This document shows, one piece after another, positions 14,041-26,025 of a DNA stretch of 64,000 nt. Every line of letters starts with the position of its first letter. Within the stretch, counting starts at the first letter, position 1. Both the position numbers and the translations under genes were made by a program. Origin of the DNA: Hexactinellida sp. DTS-2022 (taxonomy: Eukaryota; Porifera; Hexactinellida); assembly GCA_028753945.1 (NCBI GenBank), contig JAPNXP010000016.1:1-64000 (forward strand), read 5' to 3'. Below the pieces are notes generated by a model, which did no database searches, was not told the origin of the DNA, and worked only from the letters and a program-made list of their open reading frames with translations.

Positions 14041-15187
14041 TCAATAAAGGAAACAGATGATAATATCAGAAAATACTCCGAGTTTCAAATTTGGGTCTTT
14101 TTTACAGTCATTCAACAAAAATAGTTTTTGTAGTTTTTCATATCCAATGAATAAGAATGTGCGAATTGTAATTTCATTTGTACAGTCTTCGGTCTGTTTT
14201 GCCGCAGTTAATATTTGCCTACAAAGGAAACAGATGGCAACGTCAGAAAAATCTCCGAGTTTCAAATTTGGGACTTTTTTACAGTCATTCAACAAAAATA
14301 GTTTTTGTTGTTTTTCATATCCAATGAATATGAATGTGCGAATTGTAATTTCATCGGTACAGACTTCTGGCTGTTTTGCCGCAATTAATATTTGGCAACA
14401 AAGGAAACAAATGGCAACGTCAGAAAAAAACTCCGAATTTCAAATTTGGGAATTTTTTTAACGTCATTCAACAAAAATAGTTTTTGTTGTTTTTCAAATA
14501 AAATGAATATGAATGTGCGAATTATAATTTCAGGAAACATACTTTGGACAGTTTTGCCTCAGTTAATATTTCGCAACAAAGGAAACAGATGGCAACGTCT
14601 GAAAAAACTCCGAATTTCATATTTGGGACTTTATATGACAGTCATTCAACAAAAAAGGTTTTTGTTGTAATTAATATAAAATCAAAATGAATGTCACGAA
14701 TTGTAATTTCAAGAGTACAGAGTTTGGACAGTTTTGCCGCAGTTCATATTTGGCAACAAAGGAAACAGATGGCAAAGTCAGAAAAAACTCCGAATTTCAA
14801 ATTTGGGAGTTTTTTTTACAGTCATTCAACAAAAAAGGTTATTGTTGCTATTAATATAAAATGAATATGAATGTAAGAATTGTAATTTCAGGGGAACAGA
14901 TTTTGGACTGTTTTGCAGTCAGTTTAAATATATCAATAAAGGAAACAGATGATAATATCAGAAAATACTCCGAGTTTCAAATTTGGGTCTTTTTTACAGT
15001 CATTCAACAAAAATAGTTTTTGTAGTTTTTCATATCCAATGAATATGAATGTGCGAATTGTAATTTCATTTGTACAGACTTCGGTCTGTTTTGCCGCAGT
15101 TAATATTTGGCTACAAAGGAAACAGATGGCAACGTCAGAAAAATCTCCGAGTTTCAAATTTGGGACTTTTTTACAGTCATTCAACAA
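14041..15187 (+). repeat. Satellite A five-monomer duplication
   Basis: The segment near 14,041-14,295, with the TTTGTACAG variant and CTCCGAGTTTC, recurs at 14,933-15,187 almost unchanged. The offset is 892 bp, or five monomers. Confidence 0.75.
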
Positions 15188-16827
15188 AAATAGTTTTTGT
15201 TGTTTTTCATATCCAATGAATATGAATGTGCGAATTGTAATTTCATGGGTACAGACTTCTGGCTGTTTTGCCGCAATTAATATTTGGCAACAGATGAAAC
15301 AAATGGCAACGTCAGAAAAAACTCCGAATTTCAAATTTGGGAGTTTTTTTAACGTCATTCAACAAAAATAGTTTTTGTTGTTTTTCATATAAAATGAATA
15401 TGAATGTGCGAATTATAATTTCAGGGATACAGACTTCTGGCTGTTTTGCCGCAGTTAATATTTGGCAACAAAGAAAACAGATTTCAACCTCAGAAAAAAC
15501 TCCGAATATCAAATTTGGTAGTTTTTTACAATTATTCACCAAAACAGGGTTTGTGTTGCTGTTAAGCTAGAAATGAAAGTGAATGAACGAATTGAAATAT
15601 CAGGGGAATCGCTTTTGGTCTGTTTTGCTGTCAGTTAGAATTTAACAACAAAGGAAACAATTGGGAATGTCAGAAAAAACTCCGAATTTCAAATTTGGAG
15701 TTTTTTTACAGTCATTCAACAAAAATAGTTTTTGTTGTTTTCAAATAAAATCAATATGAATTTACGAATTGTAATTTTTGGGGTACAGACTTCGTACTGT
15801 TTTGCCGCATTTAATTTTTGGCAACAAAGGAAACAGATGGTAGCGTCAGAAAAAACTTCGAATTTCAAAATTTGGGAGTTTATTTTACAGACATTCAACA
15901 AAAATGATTTTTGTTGTTTTTCATATAATATCAAAATGAATGTCACAAATTGCAATTTCAAGAGTACAGACTTTGGACAGTTTTCCCTCAGTTAATATTT
16001 CGCAACAAAGGAAACAGATGGCAACGTCAGAAAAAACTCCGAATTTCAAATTTGGTAGTTTATTTTACAGACATTCAACAAAAATGATTTTTGTTGTTTT
16101 TCATATAAAATCAAAATGAATGTCACGAATTGTAATTTCAAGAGTACAGAGTTTGGACTGTTTTGCCGCAGTTAATATTTGGCAACAAAGGAAACCGATG
16201 GCAACGTCAGAAAAAAACTCCAAATTTCAAATTTGGGAGTTTTTTTTACATTCATTCAACAAAAATGATTTTTGTTGTTCTTCATATAAAATCTATATGA
16301 ATGTACGAATAGTAATTTCAAGAGTACAGAGTTTGGACAGTTTTGCCGCAGTTAATATTTGGCAACAAAGGAAACAGATTGTAGCGTCATAAAAAACTCC
16401 GAATTTCATATTTGGGAGTTTTTTTGATAGCCATTCAACAAAAATAATTTTTGTATTTTTTCATATAAAATGAATGTGAATGTACTAATTGTAAATTTTT
16501 TTTTGTACAGACTTCGGGCTGTTTTGCCTCAGTTATTATTTAGCAACAAAGGAAACAGTTTGCAACGTAAGAAAAAACTCCGAATTTCATATTTGGGAGT
16601 TTTTTTGATAGCCATTCAACAAAAATGATTTTTCTAGTTCTTAATATCAGATAATTTGAATGTGCTAAATGTAAATTCAGGGGTACAGACTTTGGACAGT
16701 TTTGCCGTAGTTAATATTTGGCAACAAAGGAAAAAGATGGCAACGTCAGAAAAAAACTCCAAATTTCAAATTTGGGAGATTTTTGACTGTAATTCAACAA
16801 AAGGTTTTCTGTTGTTATTAATATAAA

Positions 16828-17310
16828 ATGAATATGAATGTACAAATTGTAATTTCAGGGGTACTGACTTTGGACTGTTTTGCCGCAGTGAATATTTGGC
16901 ATCAAAGGAAAAAGATGGCAACGTCAGAAAAAACTCCGAATTTCATATTTGGGAGTTTTTTTGATAGCCATTCAACAAAAATGATTTTTGTAGTTTTTAA
17001 TATCAGATGAATTTGAATGTACTAAATGTAAATTCAGGGGTACAGACTTTGGACAGTTTTGCCGCAGTTAATATTTGGCAACAAAGGAAAAAGATGGCAA
17101 CGTCAGAAAAAAACTCCAAATTTCAAATTTGGGAGATTTTTGACAGTAATTCAACAAAAAAGTTTTTTGTTGTTATTAATATAAAATGAATATGAATGTA
17201 CAAATTGTAATTTCAGGGGTACTGACTTTGGACTGTTTTGCCGCAGTGAATATTTGGCAACAAAGGAAAAAGATGGCAACGTCAGAAAAAACTCCGAATT
17301 TCATATTTGG
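16828..17310 (+). repeat. Satellite A two-monomer duplication
   Basis: The stretch starting ATGAATATGAATGTACAAATTG at 16,828 recurs at 17,186 with only a few changes. The offset is 358 bp, or two monomers. Confidence 0.7.
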
Positions 17311-17939
17311 GAATCTTTTATACAATTATTACCAAAAAATGGTCTGTGTTGCTTTTATGCTAGAAAAAATGTAAATGAACGAATTGTAACATCAGGGGTA
17401 CAGACAGTGTACTGTTTTGCTGTCAGTTTAAATTTATCAACAAAGAAAACAGATGATAACGTCAGTAAAACTCCGAATTTCAAATTGGGAGTTTTTTTGA
17501 CAGTCATTCAACAAAAATGGTTTTTGTTGTTTTTCATATAAAATCAATATGAATGTACGAATTGTAATTTCTAGAGTACAGACTTTTGACAATTTGCAGC
17601 AGTTAAAATTTGGCAACAAAGGAAACAGATGGCAACGTCAGAAAAAACCTCCAAATTTCAAATTTGGGAGTTTTTTGACAGCCATTCAACAAAAATAGTT
17701 TTTGTTGTTTTTCATTTACAATCAATATGAATGTACGAATTGTAATTTCAGAGTACTGACTTGGTACTGTTTTGCTGTCAGTTTAAATTAATCGACAAAG
17801 GAAACAGATGATAACGTTAGAAAATTCTCCGAATTTCAAAATTGGGAGTTTTTGACAGTCATTCAGCAAAAATAGTTTTTGTTGTTTTTCAAATAAAATC
17901 AATATGAATGTACGAAATGTAATTTCGGGGTACTAACTT

Positions 17940-20165
17940 TGGACAGTTTTGCGCAGTTAATATTTGGCAACAAAGGAAACCGATGGAAACGTCGGAAAAA
18001 ATCTCCAAATTACAAATTTGGGAGTTTTTAGACATTCATTCAACAAAAATAGTTATTATTGTTTTTCATATATAATCAATATGAATGTACGAATTGTAAT
18101 TTCAGGGGTACTGACTTTGGACTTTTTTGCCGCAGTTAATATTTGGCAACAAAGGAAACAGTGGCAACGTCAGAAAAAATTCCGAATTTAAATTTGGGAT
18201 TTCTTGACAGTCATTCAACAAAAATGGTTTTTGTAGTTTTAAATATATAATGTATATGAATGTACTAATTGTAATTAGGGGTACAGACTTCGGGCTGTTG
18301 TGCCTCATTTATTATTTATCAACAAAGGAAACAGAAGGCAACGTTAGAAAAAACTCCGTATTTCATATTTGGGAGTTTTTTTACAATTATTCACCATAAA
18401 ATGGTCTGTGTTGCTTTTATGCTAGAAATGAATGTGAATGAACGAATTGAAATATCAGGGGTACAGATTTTGGACTGTTTTGCTGTCAGTTAAAATTAGC
18501 AACAAAGGAAAATATTGTAAGGTAATAAAAAAATCCGAATTTCAAATTTGAGAGTTTTTTGACAGTCATTCAACAAAAAAGTATTTTGTTGTTATTTATA
18601 TAAAATCAATATGAATGTACAAATTGATAATTCAGGGGAACAGATTTTGGACTGTTTTCCAGTCAGTTTAAATATATCAATAAAGGAAACAGATGATAAG
18701 GTCACAAAAAACTCCGAATTTCAAAATTGGGAGTTTTTGACAGTCATTCAACAAAAATAGTTTTTGTTGTTTTTCATATAAAATCAATATGAATGTACGA
18801 AATGTAGTTTCAGGGGAACAGACTTTGGACAGTTTTTCCGCAGTTAATATTTGGCAACAAAGGAAACAGATGGCAACGTCTGAAAAAAACTCCAAATTTC
18901 AAATTTGGGAGTTTTTTAATAGTCATTCAACATAAAATGTTTTTGTTGTTATTAATATAAAAAGATTATGATTGTACAAATTGTAATTTCAGGGGAACAG
19001 ACTTTGGACAGTTTTTCCGCAGTTAATATTTGGCAACAAAGGAAACAGTGGCAACTTCAGAAAAAATTCCGAATTTAAATTTGGGATTTCTTGACAGTCA
19101 TTCAACAAAAATGGTTTTTGTAGATTTAAATATATAATGTATATGAATGTACTTATTGTAATTTCAGGGGTACAGACTTCGGGCTGTTTTGCCTCAGTTA
19201 TTATTTATCAAGAAAGGAAAAAGATGGCAACGTCAGAAAAAACTCCGAATTTCATATTTGGGAGTTTTTTTTACAATTATTCACCAAAAAATGGTCAGCG
19301 TTGCGTTTATGCTAGTAATGAATGTGAATGAACGAATTGTAATATCAGGGGTACAAATTTTGGACTTTTTTGCTGTCAGTTAAATATTAGCAATGAAGGA
19401 AACAGATGTTAACGACAGAAAAAAATCAGAATTTCAAATTTGGGAGTTTTTTGACAATCATTCAACAAAAATGTTTTTTATTGTTTTTAACATAAAATGA
19501 ATGTAAATGAATGAATTCTAGTTTCATGGGTACAAATTTTGGAAAAATTTGCCTCAGTTAATATTTCGCAACAAAGGAAACAGATGGCAACGTCACAAAA
19601 AACTCCGAATTTCAAATTTGCGAATTTTTTGACAGTCATTCAACAAAAATGGTTTCTGTAGTTTTAAATATATAATGAATATGAATGTACTTATTGTAAT
19701 TTCAGGTGTACTTACTTTGGACAGTTTTGCCGCTGTTAATATTTGGCAACAAAGGAAACAGATGGAAACGTGAGAAAAAAACTCCAAATAACAAATTAGG
19801 AGTTTTTTGACATTCATTCAACAAAAATATTTATTGTTGTTTTTCATATATAATCAATATGAATGTACGAATTGTAATTTCAGGGGTACTGACTTTGGAC
19901 AGTTTTGCGCAGTTAATATTTGGCAACAAAGGAAACCGATGGAAACGTCGGAAAAAATCTCCAAATTACAAATTTGGGAGTTTTTAGACATTCATTCAAC
20001 AAAAATAGTTATTATTGTTTTTCATATATAATCAATATGAATGTACGAATTGTAATTTCAGGGGTACTGACTTTGGACTTTTTTGCCGCAGTTAATATTT
20101 GGCAACAAAGGAAACAGATGGCAACGTCAGAAAAAAATCCGAATTTCAAATTTGGGAGTTTTTGA
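17940..20165 (+). repeat. Satellite A eleven-monomer-offset duplication
   Basis: The monomers at 17,940-18,180, with GAAACGTCGG and CTCCAAATTACAAATTTG, recur at 19,895-20,135. The offset is 1,956 bp, or eleven monomers. The first copy then has a small loss near 18,163, GTGGCAACG in place of GATGGCAACG. Confidence 0.7.
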
Positions 20166-20996
20166 CAGTCATTCAATAAAAATGTTTTTTATTGTTTTTA
20201 GCATAAAATGAATGTAAATGAATGGATTGTAGTTTAATGGGTACAGATTTTGTACAATTTTCCCGCAGTTATTATTTCGCAACAAAGGAAACAGATGGCA
20301 ACGTCTGAAAAAACTCCGAATTTCATATTTGGGACTTTATATGACAGTTATTCAACAAAAAAGGTTTTTGTTGTTTTTCATATAAAATCAATATGAATGT
20401 ACGAATTGTAATTTCAGGAGTACAGACTTTGGACAGTTTTGCCGCAGTTAATATTTGGCAACAAAGGAAACAGATGGCAACGTCTGAAAAAACTCCGAAT
20501 TTCATATTTGGGACTTTATATGACAGTCATTCAACAAAAAAGGTTTTTGTTGTAATTAATATAAAATGAATATGAATGTACAAATTGTAATTTCAAGGGT
20601 ACAGATTTTGTACTGTTTTGCTGTCAGTTTAAATTTATTAACAAAGGAAACAGATGGTAACGTCAGAGAAAAACTTTCAATTGAACTGAAGTGTTAGTAA
20701 ACAAAGGAAACTTGCAACTCAATTGTGGCACAAACTAAGCACAATTTGAAAATTCGTGTACTGTGACAAGGTGTAGAATTTAATTTTCCATCGAATGCCT
20801 ATATTTTTAATTTTCGGGATCTCTTTATTGTACCTGTTGTAACATTAAACAGGTGCTGAAAATGTGTCCAAAGGAATGTAATAAATAATTGTGACCCCAG
20901 GTGCACATCTGTAACCCATAAGACACCTGTCCTAAAAATTTCAGTTCTTAGTTTATAAAACTCTGTTCTGTGGACGTTCTACGGACCCAACAAAAA

Positions 20997-21113
20997 ATCC
21001 AAAATTGCAGCCTGTGCCGACGCATGTTCCTTTGGTGGCACTATATCTTGATGGTGGTGTATTGATGGTGCCTCCAAAGGAACATGCTGTCGGCGCAGGC
21101 TACAATTTTGGAT
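20997..21113 (+). repeat. Conserved hairpin h, copy 1
   Basis: The arms start ATCCAAAATTGCAGCCTG and end with its near complement ATTTTGGAT. They give a stem of about 48 bp around a short loop. The 5' arm reads GCCGACGCATG and the 3' arm carries two extra bases (CATGCTGTCGGC), producing a two-base bulge. The same bulge is found in the other three copies. Confidence 0.85.
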
Positions 21114-22200
21114 TTTTTTTCTACAAGTCATCAACGCCCAAGGTGTGAAGAAGCATTTGTTATTTGGTCCGAGTCACAAGGAACGGTAGATAAATTTGAA
21201 GTTTGTTTCTATCATAAACCATCTTGAGTTTAATGCCATTCATTCATTATGTATTGATAATAAATTATATTATTAGTTATTTATTTTAGCAATGTTATCC
21301 ACGGTGATTTGAGTTTAGTCAACAAATTCCTTATATTATTATATTTTATTTAATCCATAATATGGTAAATTGGTAATACTACAATTAAATAGAAGCCAGC
21401 TGGAATTTATAAGTTGAATCTATTTAATTATCGCAAGGTGAAACATCTAATTCTATTGTTTCACCTTGCGATAATTCTAGTGATTCAACTTGTGAGATCG
21501 AGTAGGCTTCTATTTTATAATTGAAAACTGAGATTCTACATTCCATAACAACGACAGATTATGTGATTATATTTATTTCTGCTTAGAATATTCTTGCACA
21601 ATGGATACATGACAAATATAATTCAAATTAATTCGCTCTGTGTTTAACTTTTATATAGAGATGGTTCCAAATAGATTAGTGGGGTTATCGAGTGCGCTGA
21701 ATTCAAATATGATAATGAAATTCAATTTAGATTAATAATTATTGCAAATAATTGAACTTAATTTATTTTGATGTACATAATATTGGTGTTAAATTATTAA
21801 TAGATTAATTAAATATTATACTAATTATCTAAATTTCTTTAATCTCAGAATTGATATAAGATGGAAACAAACTTTCAATTTATCAATTAGTCCTTATGGC
21901 ACGAGCCACCTATACAAGTGGGTCTTGACACCTTGAGGTGATGATGACATCGTTAAAAAAATGTTTTTACAATTTTGTTAATTCGATATTTAAAATGGGT
22001 TAGTTGGTGTTGGGTAATCACCCAACACGCACATAAAAAATGCTGACTCATCACTTATTATATTCTACTGAAACTTGAATATCTTTGAAATGAAGTGAGC
22101 TAAAACGAAACTTCCAACTTACTAAGGGTCGTTACCTTTTGAATACCTTTCTAAAATAATTTAACACTTTCATGGTGATGATGACTTGGCGAAAAAAAAT

Positions 22201-22316
22201 ATCCAAAATTGCAGCCTGTGCCGACAGCATGTTCCTTTGGAGGCACTATCAATAAACAACCAACAAATATAGTGCCACCAAAGGAACATGCGTCGGCACA
22301 GGCTGCAATTTTGCAT
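22201..22316 (-). repeat. Conserved hairpin h, copy 2
   Basis: This is the same hairpin in the opposite orientation. The two-base bulge now lies in the first arm (GCCGACAGCATG) and not in the second (CATGCGTCGGC). It lies just after GATGATGACTTGGCG, the same neighbour as at 32,640. Confidence 0.85.
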
Positions 22317-22460
22317 TTTTGTTATTATTATTTATCCGTAGCCACTCCACAGAACAGAGTTTTATCAACTAAGAGCCCAAATTTTTTGGATGGGTGTCTC
22401 ATGGGTTATAGATGTGCACCTGGGGTTACGATTTTTGATTAACTAATTTTGGACACATGT

Positions 22461-24000
22461 TTAACACCTTTCAAAATTTGTCTGGACCATAACTCAAGAA
22501 ATGTTTTACTAAACCCCCAATCTTTATTTCACCATTGTATTCATCTCTGCGTCTGATGGGTGAAGAAATTTTTTTATAATGGGTTTAATTTATGCCATAA
22601 CGCTATTTCAGCCTAAATGAATGGAGTGAGTATATAGTACAACACACTACTCGTTTATCCTAGTAAGCTGATATTTTCAGTTCTAATTGGCGTTTATATG
22701 TAAGCTATTTTAAGACTACTAGTGCTCTAATATACGGCTTCTAAGTACTGATTTTTTTTTGAAATTCTATATTTAAGCTCCCATAGAGAATAATATAGTA
22801 CCAAAAGCTTAGTTCTGAAGAATTGAAAAAGATTACAAGGATCTGAATCACTCAAATCCATTCTACTACTTCCCCTTGAGATTAGCTAGGAAGGTCCTAA
22901 TATTAAAAAGTCAAATTTTTCATCGGAATTGATCCATTTTATAAAAAACGGACGGTTTTCCCACATTTGAGCCACATTCTTGCTCCCAAAGGTGTCTAGA
23001 TTTTAATTAAGTACGAAATCGGACAATCAGAACTGTAGCAGGTTTAAGAATACTTATTATGGTGCTATATTCCAAATCTCAGCGATAAAACTTCAAAAAG
23101 TTCCCCTAAACTAAGCTTTGAAATAGTGGCATGGTATAATTAGTTACGGTGGTTCTCAAGTGGCAGAGAGGATTTTCGACACGTCTACAGCGAAGAATAT
23201 TGATTCGGAAAGGAATTAAAATCGGCCATCTTGCTGGAATTCAATCACTAATAGTGTCTGAAAGTTAGAACTAAGCTCCAGTTAGCTTTTGAATTTGGAT
23301 TTTCTCAATTATGATGATTACATGACACTCCTTATATGGGCATTCGAGATTATTAGCAAGGTAACCATTTGGTTTTGAGTGATTTTTTACTTTGCAATGA
23401 TTTAGAAATGATATATCAATGTGATTAGTAATTTAGAGCTTAGCTCTAGAGTCTCCCGTTTAGGAGATACAAATTTGCATGTGTCATCAAAATTGGACAC
23501 ATTCACACTACCATATAGGGAAATCTCGAAAACGGTGCGTCCTAGGCTCACATAATGTATTATTCACATATGGGAAACCATGTGTTCTGATCATTTTTCA
23601 CTAGTCTAACTTGAATTTATCTCTTTTCCTCTCTGAGTTACAAATTAGTTAAGAATCCGTACCCTGAAGACCGCCGAAGGGCTATAACTTTTGCAATTTC
23701 CACTTTTATCTAAAGATTTTTGTTGAGTTGTGCAAAGATTTTGTCAGACTATCATATGTCTGAATATTGAAACGTTGTAAATACAATAAATAGTTATTTT
23801 AACGTGGGCAACACCTTTGGAGTTATAAAACCGCGTTTTAATATTAAAAGCTGCTCTACTAAAACAGTCATAACTCTGGAAATAATGATCGGATCGATGA
23901 AAACCCAAGTCCCCTCGATAGATACCATCCTTTCGCAGTGTCTGTAAAAATATCGTAAAAATCCGTGCAATTTTTATTCCTTATTATTTTAGGCGGAAAT
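22461..24000. other. Unassigned AT-rich interval
   Basis: There is no long open frame, no satellite unit and no terminal repeat that I recognise. The stretch is single-copy within this window. It includes phrases such as CATAACTCAAGAAATG and GTCATAACTCTGG. It could be decayed transposon or other noncoding DNA. Confidence 0.4.
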
Positions 24001-24019
24001 AGCGATAAATGGGGGCTGA

Positions 24020-24375
24020 AATTTCTTTGTTTATTCACACTTCAGTTTCAGTAAAAGTGTTAAATCTAATTCTATTGTTTCAACTTGTAATAATTATATT
24101 GTTTTAACTTGTTAAATATTACTCTATTGTTCCAGCTTGTGATAATTAGATTGATTCTACTTCCGCACGGGCGTCGCGCGGCTCAAAAACTCTCCGGTTA
24201 AACAATTAAAGTGGTCCGGCCAATATCGGACCCTCCTATATAATATAATAGAATAAATGAAAAGTGGTCCGGCCATGGCCGGACCTACCGGACCGCGTGC
24301 TACGCCTATGACTTGTGAGATCGAATAGGCTTCTATTTCAACTTGTTACCTTCAGATTGTGCATCACACAAATAC
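24020..24375 (-). repeat. Foldback-family arm fragment, split by a MITE
   Basis: The sequence AAAGTGTTAAATCTAATTC, then TTGATTC...ACTTGTGAGATCGA and AGGCTTCTATTT, matches the arm of the foldback family seen at 31,935-32,020. A 148-bp element interrupts it. Only this piece of the arm is present. Confidence 0.6.
24163..24310. mobile_element. Short GC-rich MITE in foldback arm
   Basis: This insert splits the arm between GATTCTACTT and ACTTGTGAGATC, suggesting a 4-bp target duplication ACTT. Its ends are related inverted repeats: GGGCGTCGCGCGG on the left, and a right end reading GGCGTAGCACGCGG on the complementary strand. Two GTGGTCCGGCC motifs lie inside. Its GC content contrasts with its surroundings. 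I cannot assign a superfamily. Confidence 0.5.
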
Positions 24376-24525
24376 CTCCCCCTTTATTAGGTATTCATTG
24401 CTAATTATATATACCACAAATTTGGGCTTTTTAAATTCAAACTAAATTTATCGATTATTTCATTTGATTATTTGATATTTTTGCTATTTATCATTTTCCA
24501 AATAAACAAAGCTCATACATTTCTG
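24375..24525 (+). promoter_or_regulatory. Possible 5' leader exon of the Helitron-type gene
   Basis: CTGAG is followed at 24,526 by a near-perfect splice donor GTAAGT. An acceptor-like TTGAATAG lies just before the first coding ATG at 24,854. A noncoding first exon ending at 24,525 is possible. The promoter itself is not recognisable. Confidence 0.25.
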
Positions 24526-24644
24526 AGGTAAGTTGTATTAATTATTTTAATTTATTATTAAATAATTTATTAGCTGCGTGCTGAGATGAATAATTTACTT
24601 TTTTATTTTATCAATTCGAGTATTCTTTATATAATGTATAATTA

Positions 24645-24743
24645 CAGTACAACCGCAATTTCCGTACTTCAATTATCCGAACACCTCGATTCTCCGAACA
24701 TTTCGGTTGGCCCCTTGAAATTCAGATAATAGGGGTTGTACTG
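24645..24743. mobile_element. pogo/Tigger-like MITE (99 bp)
   Basis: It starts CAGTACAACCGC and ends GGGGTTGTACTG, so the terminal inverted repeats are CAGTACAACC. It is flanked by TA on both sides. The interior has CGAATTATCCGAAC-like sequence typical of Tc1/mariner-superfamily pogo/Tigger ends. It has no coding capacity. Confidence 0.7.
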
Positions 24744-24853
24744 TATTAATGTACCAAATTGTCTATTCTTTATATAATTTAATAAATAAATCAGTTTATC
24801 ATATTTGTATAACTTTCTAAACGCTTATTAGTTAAAATTTTATTTGAATAGAT

Positions 24854-25106
24854 ATGATTTCAATCGAGCTTTGGCGAGCAAGAATTGGAGGCTGGGGAGG
24901 AAAAGGTAGAATGAGATCAGCATGTAGTGGTCCCCATAGTTTCAATCCCATTACGAAACAGGCTGATCCAACATTTGCACTATCGTGTTGCCTGTTATTG
25001 GTAGTAATTAGGATGCTACTAGTGATCGGCGGAGTAGAGTTAAATCCTGGACCTACCGGAAGAGAGCCTAATGCCTCATCTTCTCAAGATTTCTCCTCTG
25101 AAACAG
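24854..25106 (+). CDS. Helitron-type gene, coding exon 1, with 2A-like motif
   Basis: It encodes 84 residues from ATG 24,854, then a GTAATG donor at 25,107. Residues 41-60 are hydrophobic and lead straight into GGVELNPGPT, with NPGP at residues 64-67. This resembles 2A/2A-like peptides (consensus D-x-E-x-NPGP), which cause ribosomal skipping or act as N-terminal targeting signals, but Gly replaces the Asp. Similar hydrophobic-plus-NPGP leaders are known at the start of other transposon and innate-immunity proteins. Intron 1 (25,107-26,025) ends in TATATTATTTTAG. The first codon of the next exon completes as GAT. Confidence 0.55.
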
Positions 25107-26025
25107 GTAATGTAATTATCAAATTGTGATTTAGTTAGCAATTTTCTTGTGAAGTATTTCAAAGCGATCATACATTTAATTAATTTATCTATGAGAGGAG
25201 TAATAAATAATTTATAATGTGGTGCCGCGACTCTTCTATAACTCGAATTAGTAATAAAAAATACACAGATTGTATCGCCTAAGGATGTTTTTAAATTTCC
25301 CAATTAAAATGAATACATCGCTAACTAATTCTAGGTTCTATTAATTAATTTTTTGCATTAATGAGCTATTTCTCCATTGTAATTACATTATAGTTTACTG
25401 ATAGTCTGATACTATAAGAAAATTACATTAGCCTAAATTTACCTACTACTTTAATAATTATGACTGTTATTATTATTATCTTAGTTGTTTGTAAGTGAAG
25501 ATGTGTTTCATATCAAGTACAAATTAAAACACATCGAACATTTTATAGTGATGAAGATTTCAATTCTATTATTCTAATTATAATGTTAATTAATACTACG
25601 AATACGTATTTATATTTGTAATATTTATACTACTGTATACTTTAATTAATTACCGCCTATTCTTGTTTGAATTCTTTACAATTAGGAACATTAATTAAAA
25701 ATTTATCCCTGTACCTACAATACATTACTATTAAAGGTTTGGTGTAACCAAAATTTGGGTGCGGACTGTGCCAGTCAGAACAAGCACACTCCTATCCCGT
25801 CTGCGAGGTTTTTTAATATAAATTACTTGTTTATCGGCCATTTATTTTTTCAAATACGACGCTGTGCGGAATTTATTTTTCAATAATGTACTAACTACCA
25901 TTATCCTAAGATTAAGTTAAACAATAAAGATTACTTTTATATTCCATTAAATAAAAGAATCACAAAGCAACGTCCATTATTAAACTTATACTACCCAGGG
26001 AAATTACTACCTTATATTATTTTAG
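25107..26025 (+). other. Intron 1 of the Helitron-type gene
   Basis: This 919-bp, AT-rich, non-coding stretch lies between a GT donor (AAACAG/GTAATG) and an AG acceptor (TATTTTAG/ATACT). It joins the two open frames in register. I see no other feature in it. Confidence 0.5.

Larger units (their letters stand above)
1..20673 (+). repeat. Satellite A array, ~178-bp monomer
   Basis: This is a head-to-tail tandem array. Each monomer carries the same landmarks in order: CATTCAACAAAAATGG, then AATGAATGTACGAATTG, then TTTTGCCGCAGTTAATATTT, then GGCAACAAAGGAAACAG, then AACTCCGAATTTCAAATTTG. Landmark spacing is 177-179 bp (for example 8,731 to 8,908 is 177). All monomers I read point the same way. 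A divergent monomer type with ATTCACCAAAAAATGG recurs near 30, 3,240, 15,535, 17,325, 18,390 and 19,285. The array is cut by the window's left edge and ends abruptly at about 20,673, where foldback DNA begins. Many 60-130-codon open frames in it are by-products of monomer length near 3 x 59 and lack any recognisable domain. Confidence 0.95.
20674..22460. repeat. Foldback-family inverted repeat, copy 1
   Basis: The left part (20,674-21,300) and the right part (about 21,480-22,460) carry related sequence in opposite orientations. The left holds CAGGTGCACATCTGTAACCC and an ACTCTGTTCTG stretch followed by a hairpin. The right holds a hairpin followed by the complements of those landmarks (GATGTGCACCTGGGG near 22,411). 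A short perfect stem at about 21,431-21,474 (ATTATCGCAAGGTGAAAC and its complement) lies in between. The same modules recur at 30,160-33,520. No protein domain is visible. The junction with satellite A lies at about 20,673. Confidence 0.65.

Noticed and set aside
80..20505. Many 60-140-codon open frames on both strands with related peptides (NVRIVISG..., QQRKQMATSEK...)
   Set aside because: They are translations of the satellite A monomer. They start and stop with monomer variants, occur in all frames and on both strands, and have no domain or splice structure.
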